Source: Marinobacter sp. CHS3-4
GTDB taxonomy: Bacteria; Pseudomonadota; Gammaproteobacteria; Pseudomonadales; Oleiphilaceae
Direction: 5' to 3'
DNA length: 64,000 nt
Assembly: GCF_030053415.1 (NCBI RefSeq)
Contig: NZ_JASGBJ010000002.1
Location: 682,001-746,000 of the forward strand
The notes below the pieces were generated by a model that worked only from the letters and a program-made list of their open reading frames with translations, was not told the DNA's origin and made no database searches. Positions 28,460-37,522 of this stretch are shown here, piece after piece (within the stretch, counting starts at the first letter, position 1; every line of letters begins with the position of its first letter). The position numbers and the translations under genes are program-made.

Positions 28460-29707
28460 TCAGTCCTCGAATCGCTTGAAGATCAGGGTTCCGTTGGTGC
28501 CGCCAAACCCGAAGGAATTAGACAGTGCCGTGCGCACATCGGCTTTGCGGGCGCCGTCCGTCACGAAATCCAGGTCACAGCCCTCTTCCGGATCTTCAAG
28601 ATTGATGGTGGGCGGCAGCACGCCATCGCGGATGGCCAGTACCGAAAAGATCGCCTCAACCGCCCCGGCAGCACCCAACAGGTGACCCGTCATGGACTTG
28701 GTACTGCTTACCGCCAGCTTATGGGCATGCTGATCAAATACGGACTTCACAGCGGCCACTTCAGCAACATCACCGACCTGAGTCGATGTCCCATGAGCGT
28801 TGATGTAATCAATCTCGTCGGCAGACATGCCGGCATCCCGAAGCGCATTACTCATGGAGCGAGCCGCACCCGCACCACCTTCCGGAGGCGAGGTAATATG
28901 GAAGGCATCGTCGCTCATTCCAAATCCGACCACCTCACCGTGAATAGTGGCTCCACGACGCTGAGCATGCTCCAGTTCTTCCAGTACCAGAACGCCGGAG
29001 CCATCGCTGAGCACAAACCCGTCACGCCCTTTATCCCAGGGCCGACTGGCCTTCTCTGGCTCGTCGTTGCGAGTGGAAAGGGCCCGCGCGGCGGAAAATG
29101 CCGCAATTGAACTACGGGTAGTCGCCATTTCCGAACCGCCCGCCAGCATAACGTCGGCGTCACCATAAGCGATGGTACGAGCCGCATAACCTATGTTGTG
29201 AGTACCCGTGGTACAGGCCGTCACAATGGCGATGTTCGGTCCCTGGTAGCCAAAACGGATAGCCACATTGCCGGAAATCATATTGATCACAGACGCAGGC
29301 ACAAAGAAGGGCGACACTTTTCTGGGCCCAGAGTTCTCCATGTTGATGATGTTCTTTTCGATGAACTCCAGGCCACCAATACCTGAACCAATGGCAACAC
29401 CGACGCGTTCTTTGTCCAGCTCATCGAACCGATCCAGACCACTGGCTTCAACGGCCTGCTGGGCAGCAATCAACCCGTAGTGAATAAACGCATCAAGCTT
29501 TCTTGCATCCTTGGTGGACAGATAGGGCTCGATATCGAGATTCCTGACAGCGCCACCAATGCGGGTGTTGTAACCGGTCGTGTCAAAGCGATCAATTTCT
29601 GATATTCCGCTCACACCTTCCTGGATCGCTTTCCAGGAGCTATCCACGTCATTGCCCAATGGCGAGAGCATTCCCATGCCAGTGACCACAACACGTCGTT
29701 TAGACAT
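28460..29707 (-). CDS. fabF: 3-oxoacyl-ACP synthase II
   Basis: Elongating condensing enzyme of fatty-acid synthesis, 415 residues. The Cys-His-His triad is visible: [24 protein letters not shown] and [12 protein letters not shown], followed by the C-terminal [13 protein letters not shown]. It lies downstream of acpP behind a strong attenuator-like terminator and is probably also transcribed at a lower level from upstream. Its 3' end supplies the ribosome site for pabC. Confidence 0.97.
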   Translation of the reverse strand: MSKRRVVVTGMGMLSPLGNDVDSSWKAIQEGVSGISEIDRFDTTGYNTRIGGAVRNLDIEPYLSTKDARKLDAFIHYGLIAAQQAVEASGLDRFDELDKERVGVAIGSGIGGLEFIEKNIINMENSGPRKVSPFFVPASVINMISGNVAIRFGYQGPNIAIVTACTTGTHNIGYAARTIAYGDADVMLAGGSEMATTRSSIAAFSAARALSTRNDEPEKASRPWDKGRDGFVLSDGSGVLVLEELEHAQRRGATIHGEVVGFGMSDDAFHITSPPEGGAGAARSMSNALRDAGMSADEIDYINAHGTSTQVGDVAEVAAVKSVFDQHAHKLAVSSTKSMTGHLLGAAGAVEAIFSVLAIRDGVLPPTINLEDPEEGCDLDFVTDGARKADVRTALSNSFGFGGTNGTLIFKRFED

Positions 29708-29750
29708 AATCCTTCACCTGAAGCTGCGTTACCTTTCCGAAACATCCAAT

Positions 29751-29788
29751 AAAAAAGCCGTCCAATGACTTCTCACATGGACGGCTTT
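29751..29788 (-). terminator. Terminator/attenuator between acpP and fabF
   Basis: On the minus strand the 11-bp stem AAAGCCGTCCA/TGGACGGCTTT is followed by a T-run, 30 nt after the acpP stop. It should limit read-through into fabF and raise acpP relative to its neighbours. Confidence 0.85.
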
Positions 29789-29817
29789 CCTGCCTGGCTT
29801 ACAGACTGATCAGAGTA

Positions 29818-30051
29818 TCAGGTATGCGCGACGATATAGTCGATCGCGTCCTGAACGCTCGTCAGCTTCTCTGCTTCTTCGTCCGGAATCTCGGTTTCGA
29901 ACTCTTCTTCCAGAGCCATGACGAGCTCGACGGTGTCCAGTGAGTCAGCGCCAAGATCTTCTACAAAAGAAGATGTGCTCTGAACTTCGGACTCTTTAAC
30001 GCCCAATTGCTCACAAACAATCTTCTTAACGCGCTCTTCAACTGTACTCAT
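29818..30051 (-). CDS. acpP: Acyl carrier protein
   Basis: 77-residue acidic carrier with the phosphopantetheine serine in [18 protein letters not shown]. The N-terminal [16 protein letters not shown] is typical. GAGGA precedes the ATG. Being one of the most abundant proteins, it has its own promoter candidate and a terminator before fabF. Confidence 0.98.
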   Translation of the reverse strand: MSTVEERVKKIVCEQLGVKESEVQSTSSFVEDLGADSLDTVELVMALEEEFETEIPDEEAEKLTSVQDAIDYIVAHT

Positions 30052-30094
30052 AATGTCCTCACTTTTGTGTCAACCAAGCAACTTAGATGCTGCC

Positions 30095-30123
30095 AGTTTA
30101 GTTTAAACCCAACCTGCGAACAA
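30095..30123 (-). promoter_or_regulatory. Putative acpP promoter
   Basis: On the minus strand TTGTTC (30118-30123), a 17-nt spacer, then TAAACT (30095-30100). The predicted leader is about 37 nt. Spacing is ideal; both boxes are imperfect. Confidence 0.45.
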
Positions 30124-30147
30124 GCAGGGATTCCTTTCAAACATGTT

Positions 30148-30166
30148 GTGCAACAAGGGGTTGCAC
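30148..30166. other. Small hairpin between fabG and acpP
   Basis: Perfect 7-bp stem GTGCAAC/GTTGCAC with a 5-nt loop and no T-run. It lies just after fabG and may be a pause or processing site. Confidence 0.35.
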
Positions 30167-30185
30167 GGGGAGCCCGCATAGGGGC

Positions 30186-30923
30186 CTAGCCCATGTACAT
30201 GCCACCGTTCACGTTGATCGTTTCACCCGTCACGTAGGCTGCGGCGTCAGACGCCAGGAACGCAACAACCGCGGCAACTTCCTCCGGGTCACCCAGGCGA
30301 CCGGCAGGTATGACTTCCATCATAGCTTCGCGCTGCTTGTCGTCCAGTTTTCGGGTCATATCCGTGTCGATAAATCCGGGGGCCACACAATTGGCGGTGA
30401 TACCACGATTCGACATTTCCTTGGCCAGGCTACGGGTGAACCCCTCTATACCAGCCTTTGCTGCGCAGTAATTGGCTTGACCCGGGTTGCCCATACCAGC
30501 GACGACAGAACTGACGTTGATGATTCTGCCCCACTTGGCTTTTGCCATACCTCGGAGCACGGCTTTGCTCGTGCGATAGACACTGGACAGGTTGGTCTCA
30601 ATGACCGAGCTCCAGTCATCCTCTTTCAGCCGCATCAGAAGATTATCCCGGGTGATGCCCGCATTATTGACCAGAATGGCGGGAGCGCCTGCGCGCTCGG
30701 TGACTTCTTTCAATCCTTTCTCAATACTGGCCGGATCAGAAACGTCCATCACCAATCCGAATCCGCCCGATGGCTCCAGATCTGCAGAAATGGACTCAGC
30801 GCCCGACTCACTGGTCGCGGTACCCACTACCGTTGCGCCCTGATCAACCAATGCTTTGGCAATTGCCTTACCTATGCCCCGTGTGGCACCGGTAACCAGC
30901 GCTGTTTTGCCTGCAAGCGACAT
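30186..30923 (-). CDS. fabG: 3-oxoacyl-ACP reductase
   Basis: NADPH-dependent SDR of 245 residues reducing 3-oxoacyl-ACP. It has the Rossmann motif TGATRGIGKAI, NNAG, the catalytic serine in INVSSVVAGMGN, and YCAAK. The C-terminus GETINVNGGMYM is typical of FabG. GGGAG lies upstream of the ATG. It is 17 nt from fabD. Confidence 0.97.
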   Translation of the reverse strand: MSLAGKTALVTGATRGIGKAIAKALVDQGATVVGTATSESGAESISADLEPSGGFGLVMDVSDPASIEKGLKEVTERAGAPAILVNNAGITRDNLLMRLKEDDWSSVIETNLSSVYRTSKAVLRGMAKAKWGRIINVSSVVAGMGNPGQANYCAAKAGIEGFTRSLAKEMSNRGITANCVAPGFIDTDMTRKLDDKQREAMMEVIPAGRLGDPEEVAAVVAFLASDAAAYVTGETINVNGGMYMG

Positions 30924-30940
30924 GATCTACTCCCTGACAG

Positions 30941-31873
30941 TTAATTGAATCCTTCGAGAGCTTTTTTCAGCCCTTGGGAATCCTCGATACTAAAGACCTT
31001 GAGATCGCGATCAATCCGCTTCGCCAGTCCCGCCAGGACCTTACCTGCCCCACACTCCACGGCAGTTCCGACGCCCAATTCTGACATTGCTCGCACGGAA
31101 TCGGTCCACAAGACAGGCGAATACAGTTGCTTGACCAGATTACTCTTAAGGACGGTGCTGTCGGTTTCAGGCTTAGCGGTGACATTCTGAACAACCGGGA
31201 TGACAGCGTCGTTAAATACAACCTCGTCAAGCGCCTCTTCCAGCTCCTCCGCGGCCCTCTTCATTAACGAACAATGAGACGGCACGCTGACCGGCAACGG
31301 CATCGCCTTACGAGCCCCTCTTGACTTACAGGCTTCAATCGCCCGATCAACCGCTGCAGTGGACCCGGCAATCACAACCTGGCCTGGTGCGTTGAAGTTA
31401 ACGGCAGAAACCACGTCTCCGTTGGCCGCTTCTTCACAGGCCGCCACCACCTCGGCATCCTCAAGCCCGATGATAGCAGCCATCTTGCCAGTGCCGGCTG
31501 GCACAGCAGTCTGCATCAGTTCACCGCGTAACCGGACCAGTTTCAGTGCGTCGATAAAATTGAGGCTTTCAGCCGCAACCAACGCACTGTATTCACCCAG
31601 ACTATGCCCTGCAACGAAATCGGGCGTGGAACCGTCGGCGAAAAACCATTGCCGCCATAGAGCAACACTGGCCGTCAAAAGCGCCGGCTGCGTGACGGTT
31701 GTCTGGTTGAGCTCTTCGGCGGGCCCTTGCTGACAAAGGTGCCACAGGTCATAGCCGAGCACTGACGATGCCTCGGAAAAGGTCTTTTCGACGATCGGCC
31801 AGTTGTCAGCGGCTGTTGAAAGCATGCCAACCGACTGCGATCCCTGTCCTGGAAAAATAAAGGATGATTTCAT
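30941..31873 (-). CDS. fabD: Malonyl-CoA:ACP transacylase
   Basis: Loads malonate onto ACP. The N-terminal FIFPGQGSQSVGM, the catalytic serine in GHSLGEYSALVA and the catalytic histidine in SVPSHCSLM are present. I start at the ATG at 31873 (310 residues, as in the family). A GTG at 31903 would add ten residues with no counterpart. There is no fabH between plsX and fabD, as in Pseudomonas. Confidence 0.96.
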   Translation of the reverse strand: MKSSFIFPGQGSQSVGMLSTAADNWPIVEKTFSEASSVLGYDLWHLCQQGPAEELNQTTVTQPALLTASVALWRQWFFADGSTPDFVAGHSLGEYSALVAAESLNFIDALKLVRLRGELMQTAVPAGTGKMAAIIGLEDAEVVAACEEAANGDVVSAVNFNAPGQVVIAGSTAAVDRAIEACKSRGARKAMPLPVSVPSHCSLMKRAAEELEEALDEVVFNDAVIPVVQNVTAKPETDSTVLKSNLVKQLYSPVLWTDSVRAMSELGVGTAVECGAGKVLAGLAKRIDRDLKVFSIEDSQGLKKALEGFN

Positions 31874-32027
31874 GGTTGAAATTTTACCGGTTAAGTCGAT
31901 CACTGAAGATTAGCCAATAGTACAAGCTGCCCTGAAAGGCAGCCCATCTGGCAAAGGTGTTACAGACTCTAGTCGGGATTGGAATCAGACTCCACCCTTG
32001 CAGGCAGAATCTTGGGGTGAACGTTCT

Positions 32028-33065
32028 TTAATACATCAGATCGTCGAGGCGTTCATTAATGCGGCCCGGCACTTCCAGCTGCACTTCCCGCACCGCCTGC
32101 CGGATAGCCGCCAGCATGGCCCGCTCGTTGGCATTGCCATGGCTTTTTATCACCACCCCCTGCAGGCCCAACAGACTGGCGCCATTGTGGCGTGAGGGGT
32201 CCATCAGCTTTAGAAGTCGCCCCATTATTGGCCTGGCGAGAAAGCCAATTATCTTGCCATACAGCGTTCGGGTGAACGCCTGTTCCAGCAATTCAATCAG
32301 CAAACCGGCCACGCCTTCACCGGTCTTGAGGGCGATGTTGCCAACAAACCCATCGCACACAACCACATCGGCCACATCCCGGAACAGATCACCGCCTTCA
32401 ATGTAGCCGATGTAATTGATGTGTTCACACTGAGCGAGCATATGGGAAGCCAGTCGCACCTGTTCGTTGCCCTTGATCTCTTCCTCGCCCACATTCAGCA
32501 GAGCCACTCGCGGCTCCGCCTGATCACAGATGGCAGACGCCATCAGCGACCCCATCAAGGCATACTGATAGAGATTCTCTGCGGAGGAGTCGACGTTGGC
32601 ACCCAGATCGAGTACATGACACCGCCCCCTAAGGGACGGGATCAGTTTGGCGATTGCGGGACGCTCGATGCCCGGATACATGCGAATGACAGATCGACCG
32701 AACGCCATCAGCGCGCCAGTGTTGCCGGCACTCACACAGCCTTGAGCTACATTGTCGCGGACGAGCCCGAGCGCCACCGCCATCGAGGAGCTGCGCTTAT
32801 GGCGCAGCACATAGGATGGACGCTCATGCATGCGGACCACGTCAGCGGCTTCGACAATGCGAATCCGCTCATGGCCTTTATCCTTGCCCTGATGCAACAA
32901 AGCCTCGAGCTCACTCCGGATTCCCACCAGAACAAGGCTCAAGGCTTCATTTTCTTCGACGGCTGCCAATGCTGCCTGAACCACAACCGAGGGACCGCGA
33001 TCCCCGCTCATGGCATCAATCGCGATGGTGACCGGTTTGACCGCTCCTCCATCCAGATCAGGCAT
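32028..33065 (-). CDS. plsX: Phosphate acyltransferase
   Basis: Peripheral-membrane enzyme of 345 residues making acyl-phosphate from acyl-ACP for phospholipid synthesis. IAIDAMSGDRGPSVVV at the N-terminus, SAGNTGALMAFG and CDGFVGNIALKTGEG are the family blocks. The ATG at 33065 has a weak ribosome site; translation may rely on coupling. A gap of 154 nt before fabD shows no clear terminator. Confidence 0.96.
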   Translation of the reverse strand: MPDLDGGAVKPVTIAIDAMSGDRGPSVVVQAALAAVEENEALSLVLVGIRSELEALLHQGKDKGHERIRIVEAADVVRMHERPSYVLRHKRSSSMAVALGLVRDNVAQGCVSAGNTGALMAFGRSVIRMYPGIERPAIAKLIPSLRGRCHVLDLGANVDSSAENLYQYALMGSLMASAICDQAEPRVALLNVGEEEIKGNEQVRLASHMLAQCEHINYIGYIEGGDLFRDVADVVVCDGFVGNIALKTGEGVAGLLIELLEQAFTRTLYGKIIGFLARPIMGRLLKLMDPSRHNGASLLGLQGVVIKSHGNANERAMLAAIRQAVREVQLEVPGRINERLDDLMY

Positions 33066-33089
33066 TACTGGGCTCTCATTTGCCGCAAT

Positions 33090-33269
33090 TTACTCGTCGC
33101 TGGCTTCGATGACCTGCTTGCCCCGGTAAAAACCGTCTGGCGAAACATGGTGACGACGATGAACTTCACCTGTCGTGGTGTCGGTGGACAGTGCCGCCGT
33201 GTTCAAAGCGTCATGTGAACGACGCATACCGCGCTTTGAGCGGGTCTTTCGATTTTTCTGTACAGCCAT
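33090..33269 (-). CDS. rpmF: 50S ribosomal protein L32
   Basis: 59 residues starting [20 protein letters not shown], a typical L32 start, from the ATG at 33269 with AGGAG upstream. The longer frame from 33335 is not used. Zinc-ligand cysteines seen in some L32 proteins are absent, so this is the zinc-free form. It is placed between yceD and plsX, the usual order. Confidence 0.97.
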   Translation of the reverse strand: MAVQKNRKTRSKRGMRRSHDALNTAALSTDTTTGEVHRRHHVSPDGFYRGKQVIEASDE

Positions 33270-33335
33270 GATTATGCTCCTGACCTGATCAACGTATGTT
33301 CGTGTAAAACCGTGGCTTTCAAACCACCACGCCAT

Positions 33336-33887
33336 TCAATGCTTTTTCGTCTTGAGATCCGCCAACACGCTGAACGGGTTATCGCCGGATTTCTGTTCGG
33401 GCTCTTCATCGCCCTCTGGCTCTAACGCTTCCAACGTCTCTGAAGCCGGACATTCGTCACGCTCATGAAGCGGAAATGGCGGCAGAACCAGCAGTAATTC
33501 GTCTTCCGTCATTGACCAGAGATCTGCGCTGAAATCATCGGTCAGAAACGGCTCAAGCTCTTTAGGCAGATTTTGCGCCTGAGCGTCTGTTGTTACCAAA
33601 CCGAGCGAAAACTCAGAAATCAGCGTGTGCGGCAAATCTCCCATACAACGCTGGCACTCAAGAACAACAGGCGCTTCCAGCTTGCCGATCACCATTCGCC
33701 GTCTTTCGCTGTCCAGCGAAAACTCGAGAGTGACCTGACACTTACTGTCCTCGTCAACACTTCGAACCGCGTCCCGAAAACGAGACAATGCCTTCAGAGG
33801 AATCACTCCCTCCAGAACGGCGTTTTGCTCCGCCAACCGAAACGGGTCGACAGATTTGGGCAATTCGGCGGTTGACGCTTTTGGCAT
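33336..33887 (-). CDS. yceD: YceD family 23S rRNA accumulation protein
   Basis: 183 residues, DUF177 family. The conserved cysteine pair lies in VLECQRCMGDLPHT, the middle has LPKELEPFLTDD, and the C-terminus has NPFSVLADLKTKK. In E. coli the protein affects 23S rRNA maturation and its gene precedes rpmF. The ATG at 33887 lies only ten nt past a near-perfect -10 box, so the mRNA may be leaderless. A TTG at codon nine is the only other plausible start, and no Shine-Dalgarno is visible for the ATG. Confidence 0.93.
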   Translation of the reverse strand: MPKASTAELPKSVDPFRLAEQNAVLEGVIPLKALSRFRDAVRSVDEDSKCQVTLEFSLDSERRRMVIGKLEAPVVLECQRCMGDLPHTLISEFSLGLVTTDAQAQNLPKELEPFLTDDFSADLWSMTEDELLLVLPPFPLHERDECPASETLEALEPEGDEEPEQKSGDNPFSVLADLKTKKH

Positions 33888-33896
33888 AGGCGCGCA

Positions 33897-33925
33897 ATTT
33901 TAGGGGCCCGGCCTGCAGGTGTCAA
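33897..33925 (-). promoter_or_regulatory. Sigma-70 promoter of the yceD-rpmF-plsX-fab cluster
   Basis: On the minus strand a perfect TTGACA (33920-33925), a 17-nt spacer, then TAAAAT (33897-33902). The expected start is near 33890, leaving 2-4 nt before the yceD ATG. Confidence 0.8.
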
Positions 33926-34065
33926 AGACTTCCTCGGCTTTTTGACCCGTCGTGGGTGTGCTTGTAAGTGTATTCTACGATACTGTCCGTAGAGGCTTGT
34001 TTGCGGGAGCTGCAATTGCGACTGACGACACGACCCTGAAATCCGGAACCTGGACATTAACTCCC

Positions 34066-34686
34066 ATGGAACATCCACCGCTGCTGCTCGCATCCTCATC
34101 ACCTTACCGAAAGGCGCTTCTGAGCAGGCTGGCCCTGCCCTTCGAGACCGCATCCCCGGACATTGACGAAACGCCTTACGAGTCGGAACCCCCTGAAGAA
34201 CTTGCCACCCGTCTGGCCGAGCAAAAAGCCGAAGCCCTGGCACAATCCTATCCGGCACACTGGATTATCGGATCTGACCAGGTGGCGAGCCTTTCATCAG
34301 GAGAAACTCTGTCCAAGCCCGGAGACCACGAGCATGCGGTGGCACAACTCATGCGCAGCAGTGGCCGGACGGTCACTTTTTACACTGGCCTGTGCCTGTT
34401 GAACGCCGCAAATGGCGACCGTCAGATTCACTGTGAGACCTTCCACGCTCATTTCAGGCACCTATCGACCGCCGAAATCGAACACTATGTGACCATCGAG
34501 CAGCCTTTCGACTGCGCCGGCAGTTTCAAAATGGAAGGCCTTGGCATCGTACTCTTTGAATCCCTGGAAGGCAGAGATCCAAACAGCCTCATCGGCCTGC
34601 CTTTGATAGCACTGACCAACATGCTCACCCGATGGGGACTGAATCCGCTACTGGCAGCCTCCCCCTCAGCACAAATCACGCTCTAG
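34066..34686 (+). CDS. maf: Maf-family nucleotide pyrophosphatase (YceF-like)
   Basis: 206 residues from the ATG at 34066. LLLASSSPYRKALLSRL at the N-terminus, DETPYESEPPEELATRLAEQKA and IIGSDQVASLSSGETLSKPG are the Maf signature. The YceF branch hydrolyses m7GTP and sits next to yceD-rpmF, as here, although this copy is divergent from yceD. Its end overlaps the convergent sppA by four bases. Confidence 0.92.
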   Translation: MEHPPLLLASSSPYRKALLSRLALPFETASPDIDETPYESEPPEELATRLAEQKAEALAQSYPAHWIIGSDQVASLSSGETLSKPGDHEHAVAQLMRSSGRTVTFYTGLCLLNAANGDRQIHCETFHAHFRHLSTAEIEHYVTIEQPFDCAGSFKMEGLGIVLFESLEGRDPNSLIGLPLIALTNMLTRWGLNPLLAASPSAQITL

Positions 34687-35720
34687 CGGAGCTGAAGCCG
34701 GGACTCCATCAGGTAATCGGCAATACCGCTGCCAATGGAAACACCAAACTGGTCCACGATGTCCTGCAGCGGCGACTTGCGGTGGCTGTAATCAACCAGC
34801 TCTTCCTGACCTATTACTTGGCGAGCCACATGAGAGGTGCTGCCCAGCCCATCCACCAGGCCTAGATCCAGCGCCTGCTCACCGCTCCATATCAGACCAG
34901 AAAACAATTTTTCGTCATCGGCCAACCGGTCGCCCCGACCTTCGCGGACACTTTCTATAAATTGCTGATGTGTGGTTTCCAGCACGTCCTGCCAGAAATC
35001 CACTTCCTGTTCGTCTTCCGGTGAAAATGGATCTAGGAACGCCTTGTTTTCTCCAGCCGTGTAGAGACGACGGTCGATGCCCAATTTTTCCATGGTGCCC
35101 GTAAAACCAAACCCGCCAGCCACGACACCGATGGAACCCACCAGGCTGGCCTTGTCGGCATAAATTTCATCGGCAGCCGCAGCCATGTAGTAAGCACCGG
35201 AAGCCCCCACGTCAGAGATAACGGCGTAGAGTTTTTTGTCCGGGTATTCTGCTCTCAGGCGTACCATTTCGTCGTAAACGTAGCCGGCCTGAACCGGGCT
35301 GCCACCGGGGCTGTTGATGCGCATGATGACGGCAACCGAGTTTTCTTCCTCGAAGGCTCGCCGCAATCCGCCGACGATGTTGTCTGCACTGGCCAACTCA
35401 TCAGCCGCAATGGTTCCGCTGACGTCAACCACGGCGGTGTGCTTGCCGGAAGCAGACTCCAGACTGCCTGCACCCGGAAATTGGATAACAAAGAACAGGC
35501 CGAACAGATAGGCGAACGTCAGCAGCTTGAAAAAGATACCCCAACGGCGGCTTTTCCTCTGCTCAGACTGCAGCGACATCACCAGCTTCTCGATCAGCTT
35601 CCAGTCGCGAGAAGACTCCGGCGGCATGGCTGGCGTTTTGCGACTGCCTCTGGGTGACTCCTCCTGCGATACCGGCTGGTCACCCCAACCCGGCTTCTGA
35701 TCTGAATCCCATTCGCTCAT
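34683..35720 (-). CDS. sppA: Signal peptide peptidase SppA, short form
   Basis: Membrane serine protease of 345 residues that degrades cleaved signal peptides. A Pro/Ser-rich N-terminal tail (1-45) and a membrane helix (FFKLLTFAYLFGLFFVIQF) precede the peptidase S49 domain. The nucleophile serine lies in VGASGAYYMA and the general-base lysine in DKASLVGSIGV. AGGAA lies upstream of the ATG. It is the single-domain 36-kDa type, not the 67-kDa E. coli type. It follows the HAD and rluC genes on the same strand. Confidence 0.94.
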   Translation of the reverse strand: MSEWDSDQKPGWGDQPVSQEESPRGSRKTPAMPPESSRDWKLIEKLVMSLQSEQRKSRRWGIFFKLLTFAYLFGLFFVIQFPGAGSLESASGKHTAVVDVSGTIAADELASADNIVGGLRRAFEEENSVAVIMRINSPGGSPVQAGYVYDEMVRLRAEYPDKKLYAVISDVGASGAYYMAAAADEIYADKASLVGSIGVVAGGFGFTGTMEKLGIDRRLYTAGENKAFLDPFSPEDEQEVDFWQDVLETTHQQFIESVREGRGDRLADDEKLFSGLIWSGEQALDLGLVDGLGSTSHVARQVIGQEELVDYSHRKSPLQDIVDQFGVSIGSGIADYLMESRLQLR

Positions 35721-35743
35721 ATGCCTTTCCTGCCCCTGATTGA

Positions 35744-36391
35744 CTAGATTCCGAGAACATCCCGCAGATCCGCGACCGTATCCACAACGGCGCGTGGCTC
35801 ATAATGTGACAGCACATCACGCTGATGCACACCCCACTCCACCCCAATGGAGGGCATACCGATGCGCTGGGCCATCTCAAGGTCGTAACGAGTGTCACCA
35901 ATCATCACGGCCTGATCCGGGCGAATGCCGTAATACTCGATGATTTCGGACAACATTCGTGGGTCGGGTTTGGAGCGCGTTTCGTCTGCACAGCGGGTGA
36001 TATCGAAATGAGCCCCTAGACCACTGGAAACCAATGCACCTTCCAGGCCTCGACGACTCTTACCAGTCGCCACAGAACAACCACGTCCTGCGGAACGCAG
36101 ATCCGTCACCACATCCGCCATGCCGTCAAAAACGTTCTGGGGCGTCGTTACCTTGGAAAAAAAGTAGTTCGAGTACCCTTCACGGATTTTCAGCATCTCG
36201 TCGTGGCTAATACCCGGATACAGCTTGTAAAGCGCTTCCACCATGCCCAGGCCGATAATATCTCGATAAGCCTCGCGCTCCAGATCCGGATAACCAAGGT
36301 CTGTGGCGGCCTGATGAAGGCTCTGTGCAATGTGCTCAACGGAATCGATTAATGTTCCGTCCCAATCAAATATTACGACTTTTATGTCCAT
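35744..36391 (-). CDS. HAD-superfamily phosphatase (phosphoglycolate-phosphatase-like)
   Basis: 215 residues. The four HAD motifs are FDWDGTLIDS, VATGKS, SKPDPRM (lysine) and IGDTRYDLEMA; a helical cap of subclass IA lies between motifs I and II. The substrate is not readable from sequence; related proteins are annotated as phosphoglycolate or general phosphatases. ATG at 36391 with AGGA upstream; a TTG one codon earlier is possible. The place between rluC and sppA is conserved in Pseudomonas. Confidence 0.9.
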   Translation of the reverse strand: MDIKVVIFDWDGTLIDSVEHIAQSLHQAATDLGYPDLEREAYRDIIGLGMVEALYKLYPGISHDEMLKIREGYSNYFFSKVTTPQNVFDGMADVVTDLRSAGRGCSVATGKSRRGLEGALVSSGLGAHFDITRCADETRSKPDPRMLSEIIEYYGIRPDQAVMIGDTRYDLEMAQRIGMPSIGVEWGVHQRDVLSHYEPRAVVDTVADLRDVLGI

Positions 36392-36433
36392 CAAGGTTGT
36401 CCTGCCGGAATCGCTTCCGCCGAAAATGGCGGA

Positions 36434-37474
36434 CTATCCGCTCTGATCAATTCTCGATTCCAATATCGAAATCACTTTCGCAAACGCATCGTCATAGGGC
36501 GCCTCAAGCGACATTGACTCGCCCGTCGACGGCAATGAAAACTCCAGCGCCCGCGCATGCAGCATTAGCCGCTCACCTCCGGTGGCCCGAAACGCTTTTA
36601 AACTTGCATCGTCCATATACTTGTCATCGCCCGCAATTGGATGACCTGCCCAAGCACTGTGAACGCGAATCTGATGGGTACGCCCGGTCACTGGAGACGC
36701 TTGAACCAGACTGTACCCCTCGAAGGATTTCAGCACCTTGAACAGGGTCAGGGACTCCTTGCCAGCGTCATCAACACGGACGCGCCGCTCACCGGATTTC
36801 AGCTCGAAGCGCAGCAGTGGCTCCTTTACCCGGCCAACCTTGCTGTCCCACTGGCCTGAAACCAGCGCGTGATAATGCTTACGAATACGCTTGTGGCGCA
36901 ATTCGTCCTGCAGGAACCGCAACGCCGAACGTTTTTTAGCCACCATGATCAGCCCGGACGTATCCCGATCCAGCCTGTGCACCAGCTCCAGGAACCGGGT
37001 GTCAGGCCGGGCCGCCCTCAACACCTCGATCAGCCCGAAATCCACGCCACTCCCGCCATGCACTGCGATGCCTGACGGTTTGTTAACGACCAGCATCTGG
37101 TCATTCTCGAACACAACCGCATTTTCCATCACGTTTTGTACCCGGGAACCGGGAACCACCTGGGCCGGCTTCTCTTTGCGGGTAACCGGGGGAATACGCA
37201 CTTCATCACCGGCTTTCAGCCGGGTATCCGGCTTCACCCTGCCTTTGTTCACTCTGACTTCACCCTTGCGGATGATGCGATAGACAATGCTTCTTGGCAG
37301 GTCCCGAATCTGGGCCATCAGATAATTGTCGACCCGCTGACCCGCATTATCTTCGTCGACAACAACTTTTTGCACCCCCTGGCGCAGCTGCCCGGGAGCG
37401 GGATGGTGGGCACCACCGCCCGACTGGGATGAGCGCTTGGCCGAAGATTGTTTTTGCCGGGGTGGCCGTGACAT
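36434..37474 (-). CDS. rluC: 23S rRNA pseudouridine synthase RluC
   Basis: 346 residues from the ATG at 37474 (AAGGA upstream). A basic N-terminal tail precedes an S4 RNA-binding domain (RVDNYLMAQIRDLPRSIVYR) and the RluA-family catalytic domain. The catalytic aspartate is in ELVHRLDRDTSGLIMVAKK; the TGRTHQIRVH block follows. E. coli RluC modifies 23S positions 955, 2504 and 2580. It is divergent from rne, as in E. coli and Pseudomonas, and the two share a long intergenic region. Confidence 0.94.
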   Translation of the reverse strand: MSRPPRQKQSSAKRSSQSGGGAHHPAPGQLRQGVQKVVVDEDNAGQRVDNYLMAQIRDLPRSIVYRIIRKGEVRVNKGRVKPDTRLKAGDEVRIPPVTRKEKPAQVVPGSRVQNVMENAVVFENDQMLVVNKPSGIAVHGGSGVDFGLIEVLRAARPDTRFLELVHRLDRDTSGLIMVAKKRSALRFLQDELRHKRIRKHYHALVSGQWDSKVGRVKEPLLRFELKSGERRVRVDDAGKESLTLFKVLKSFEGYSLVQASPVTGRTHQIRVHSAWAGHPIAGDDKYMDDASLKAFRATGGERLMLHARALEFSLPSTGESMSLEAPYDDAFAKVISILESRIDQSG

Positions 37475-37522
37475 AAAGTCCTTAAGTGTCTTCCAGGATG
37501 CGGGATTGAAGGGCTGAAGCAA

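Noticed and set aside
30068..30073. Perfect TTGACA on the minus strand before acpP
   Set aside because: The matching -10 would fall inside acpP. The TTGTTC-N17-TAAACT pair further upstream fits better.
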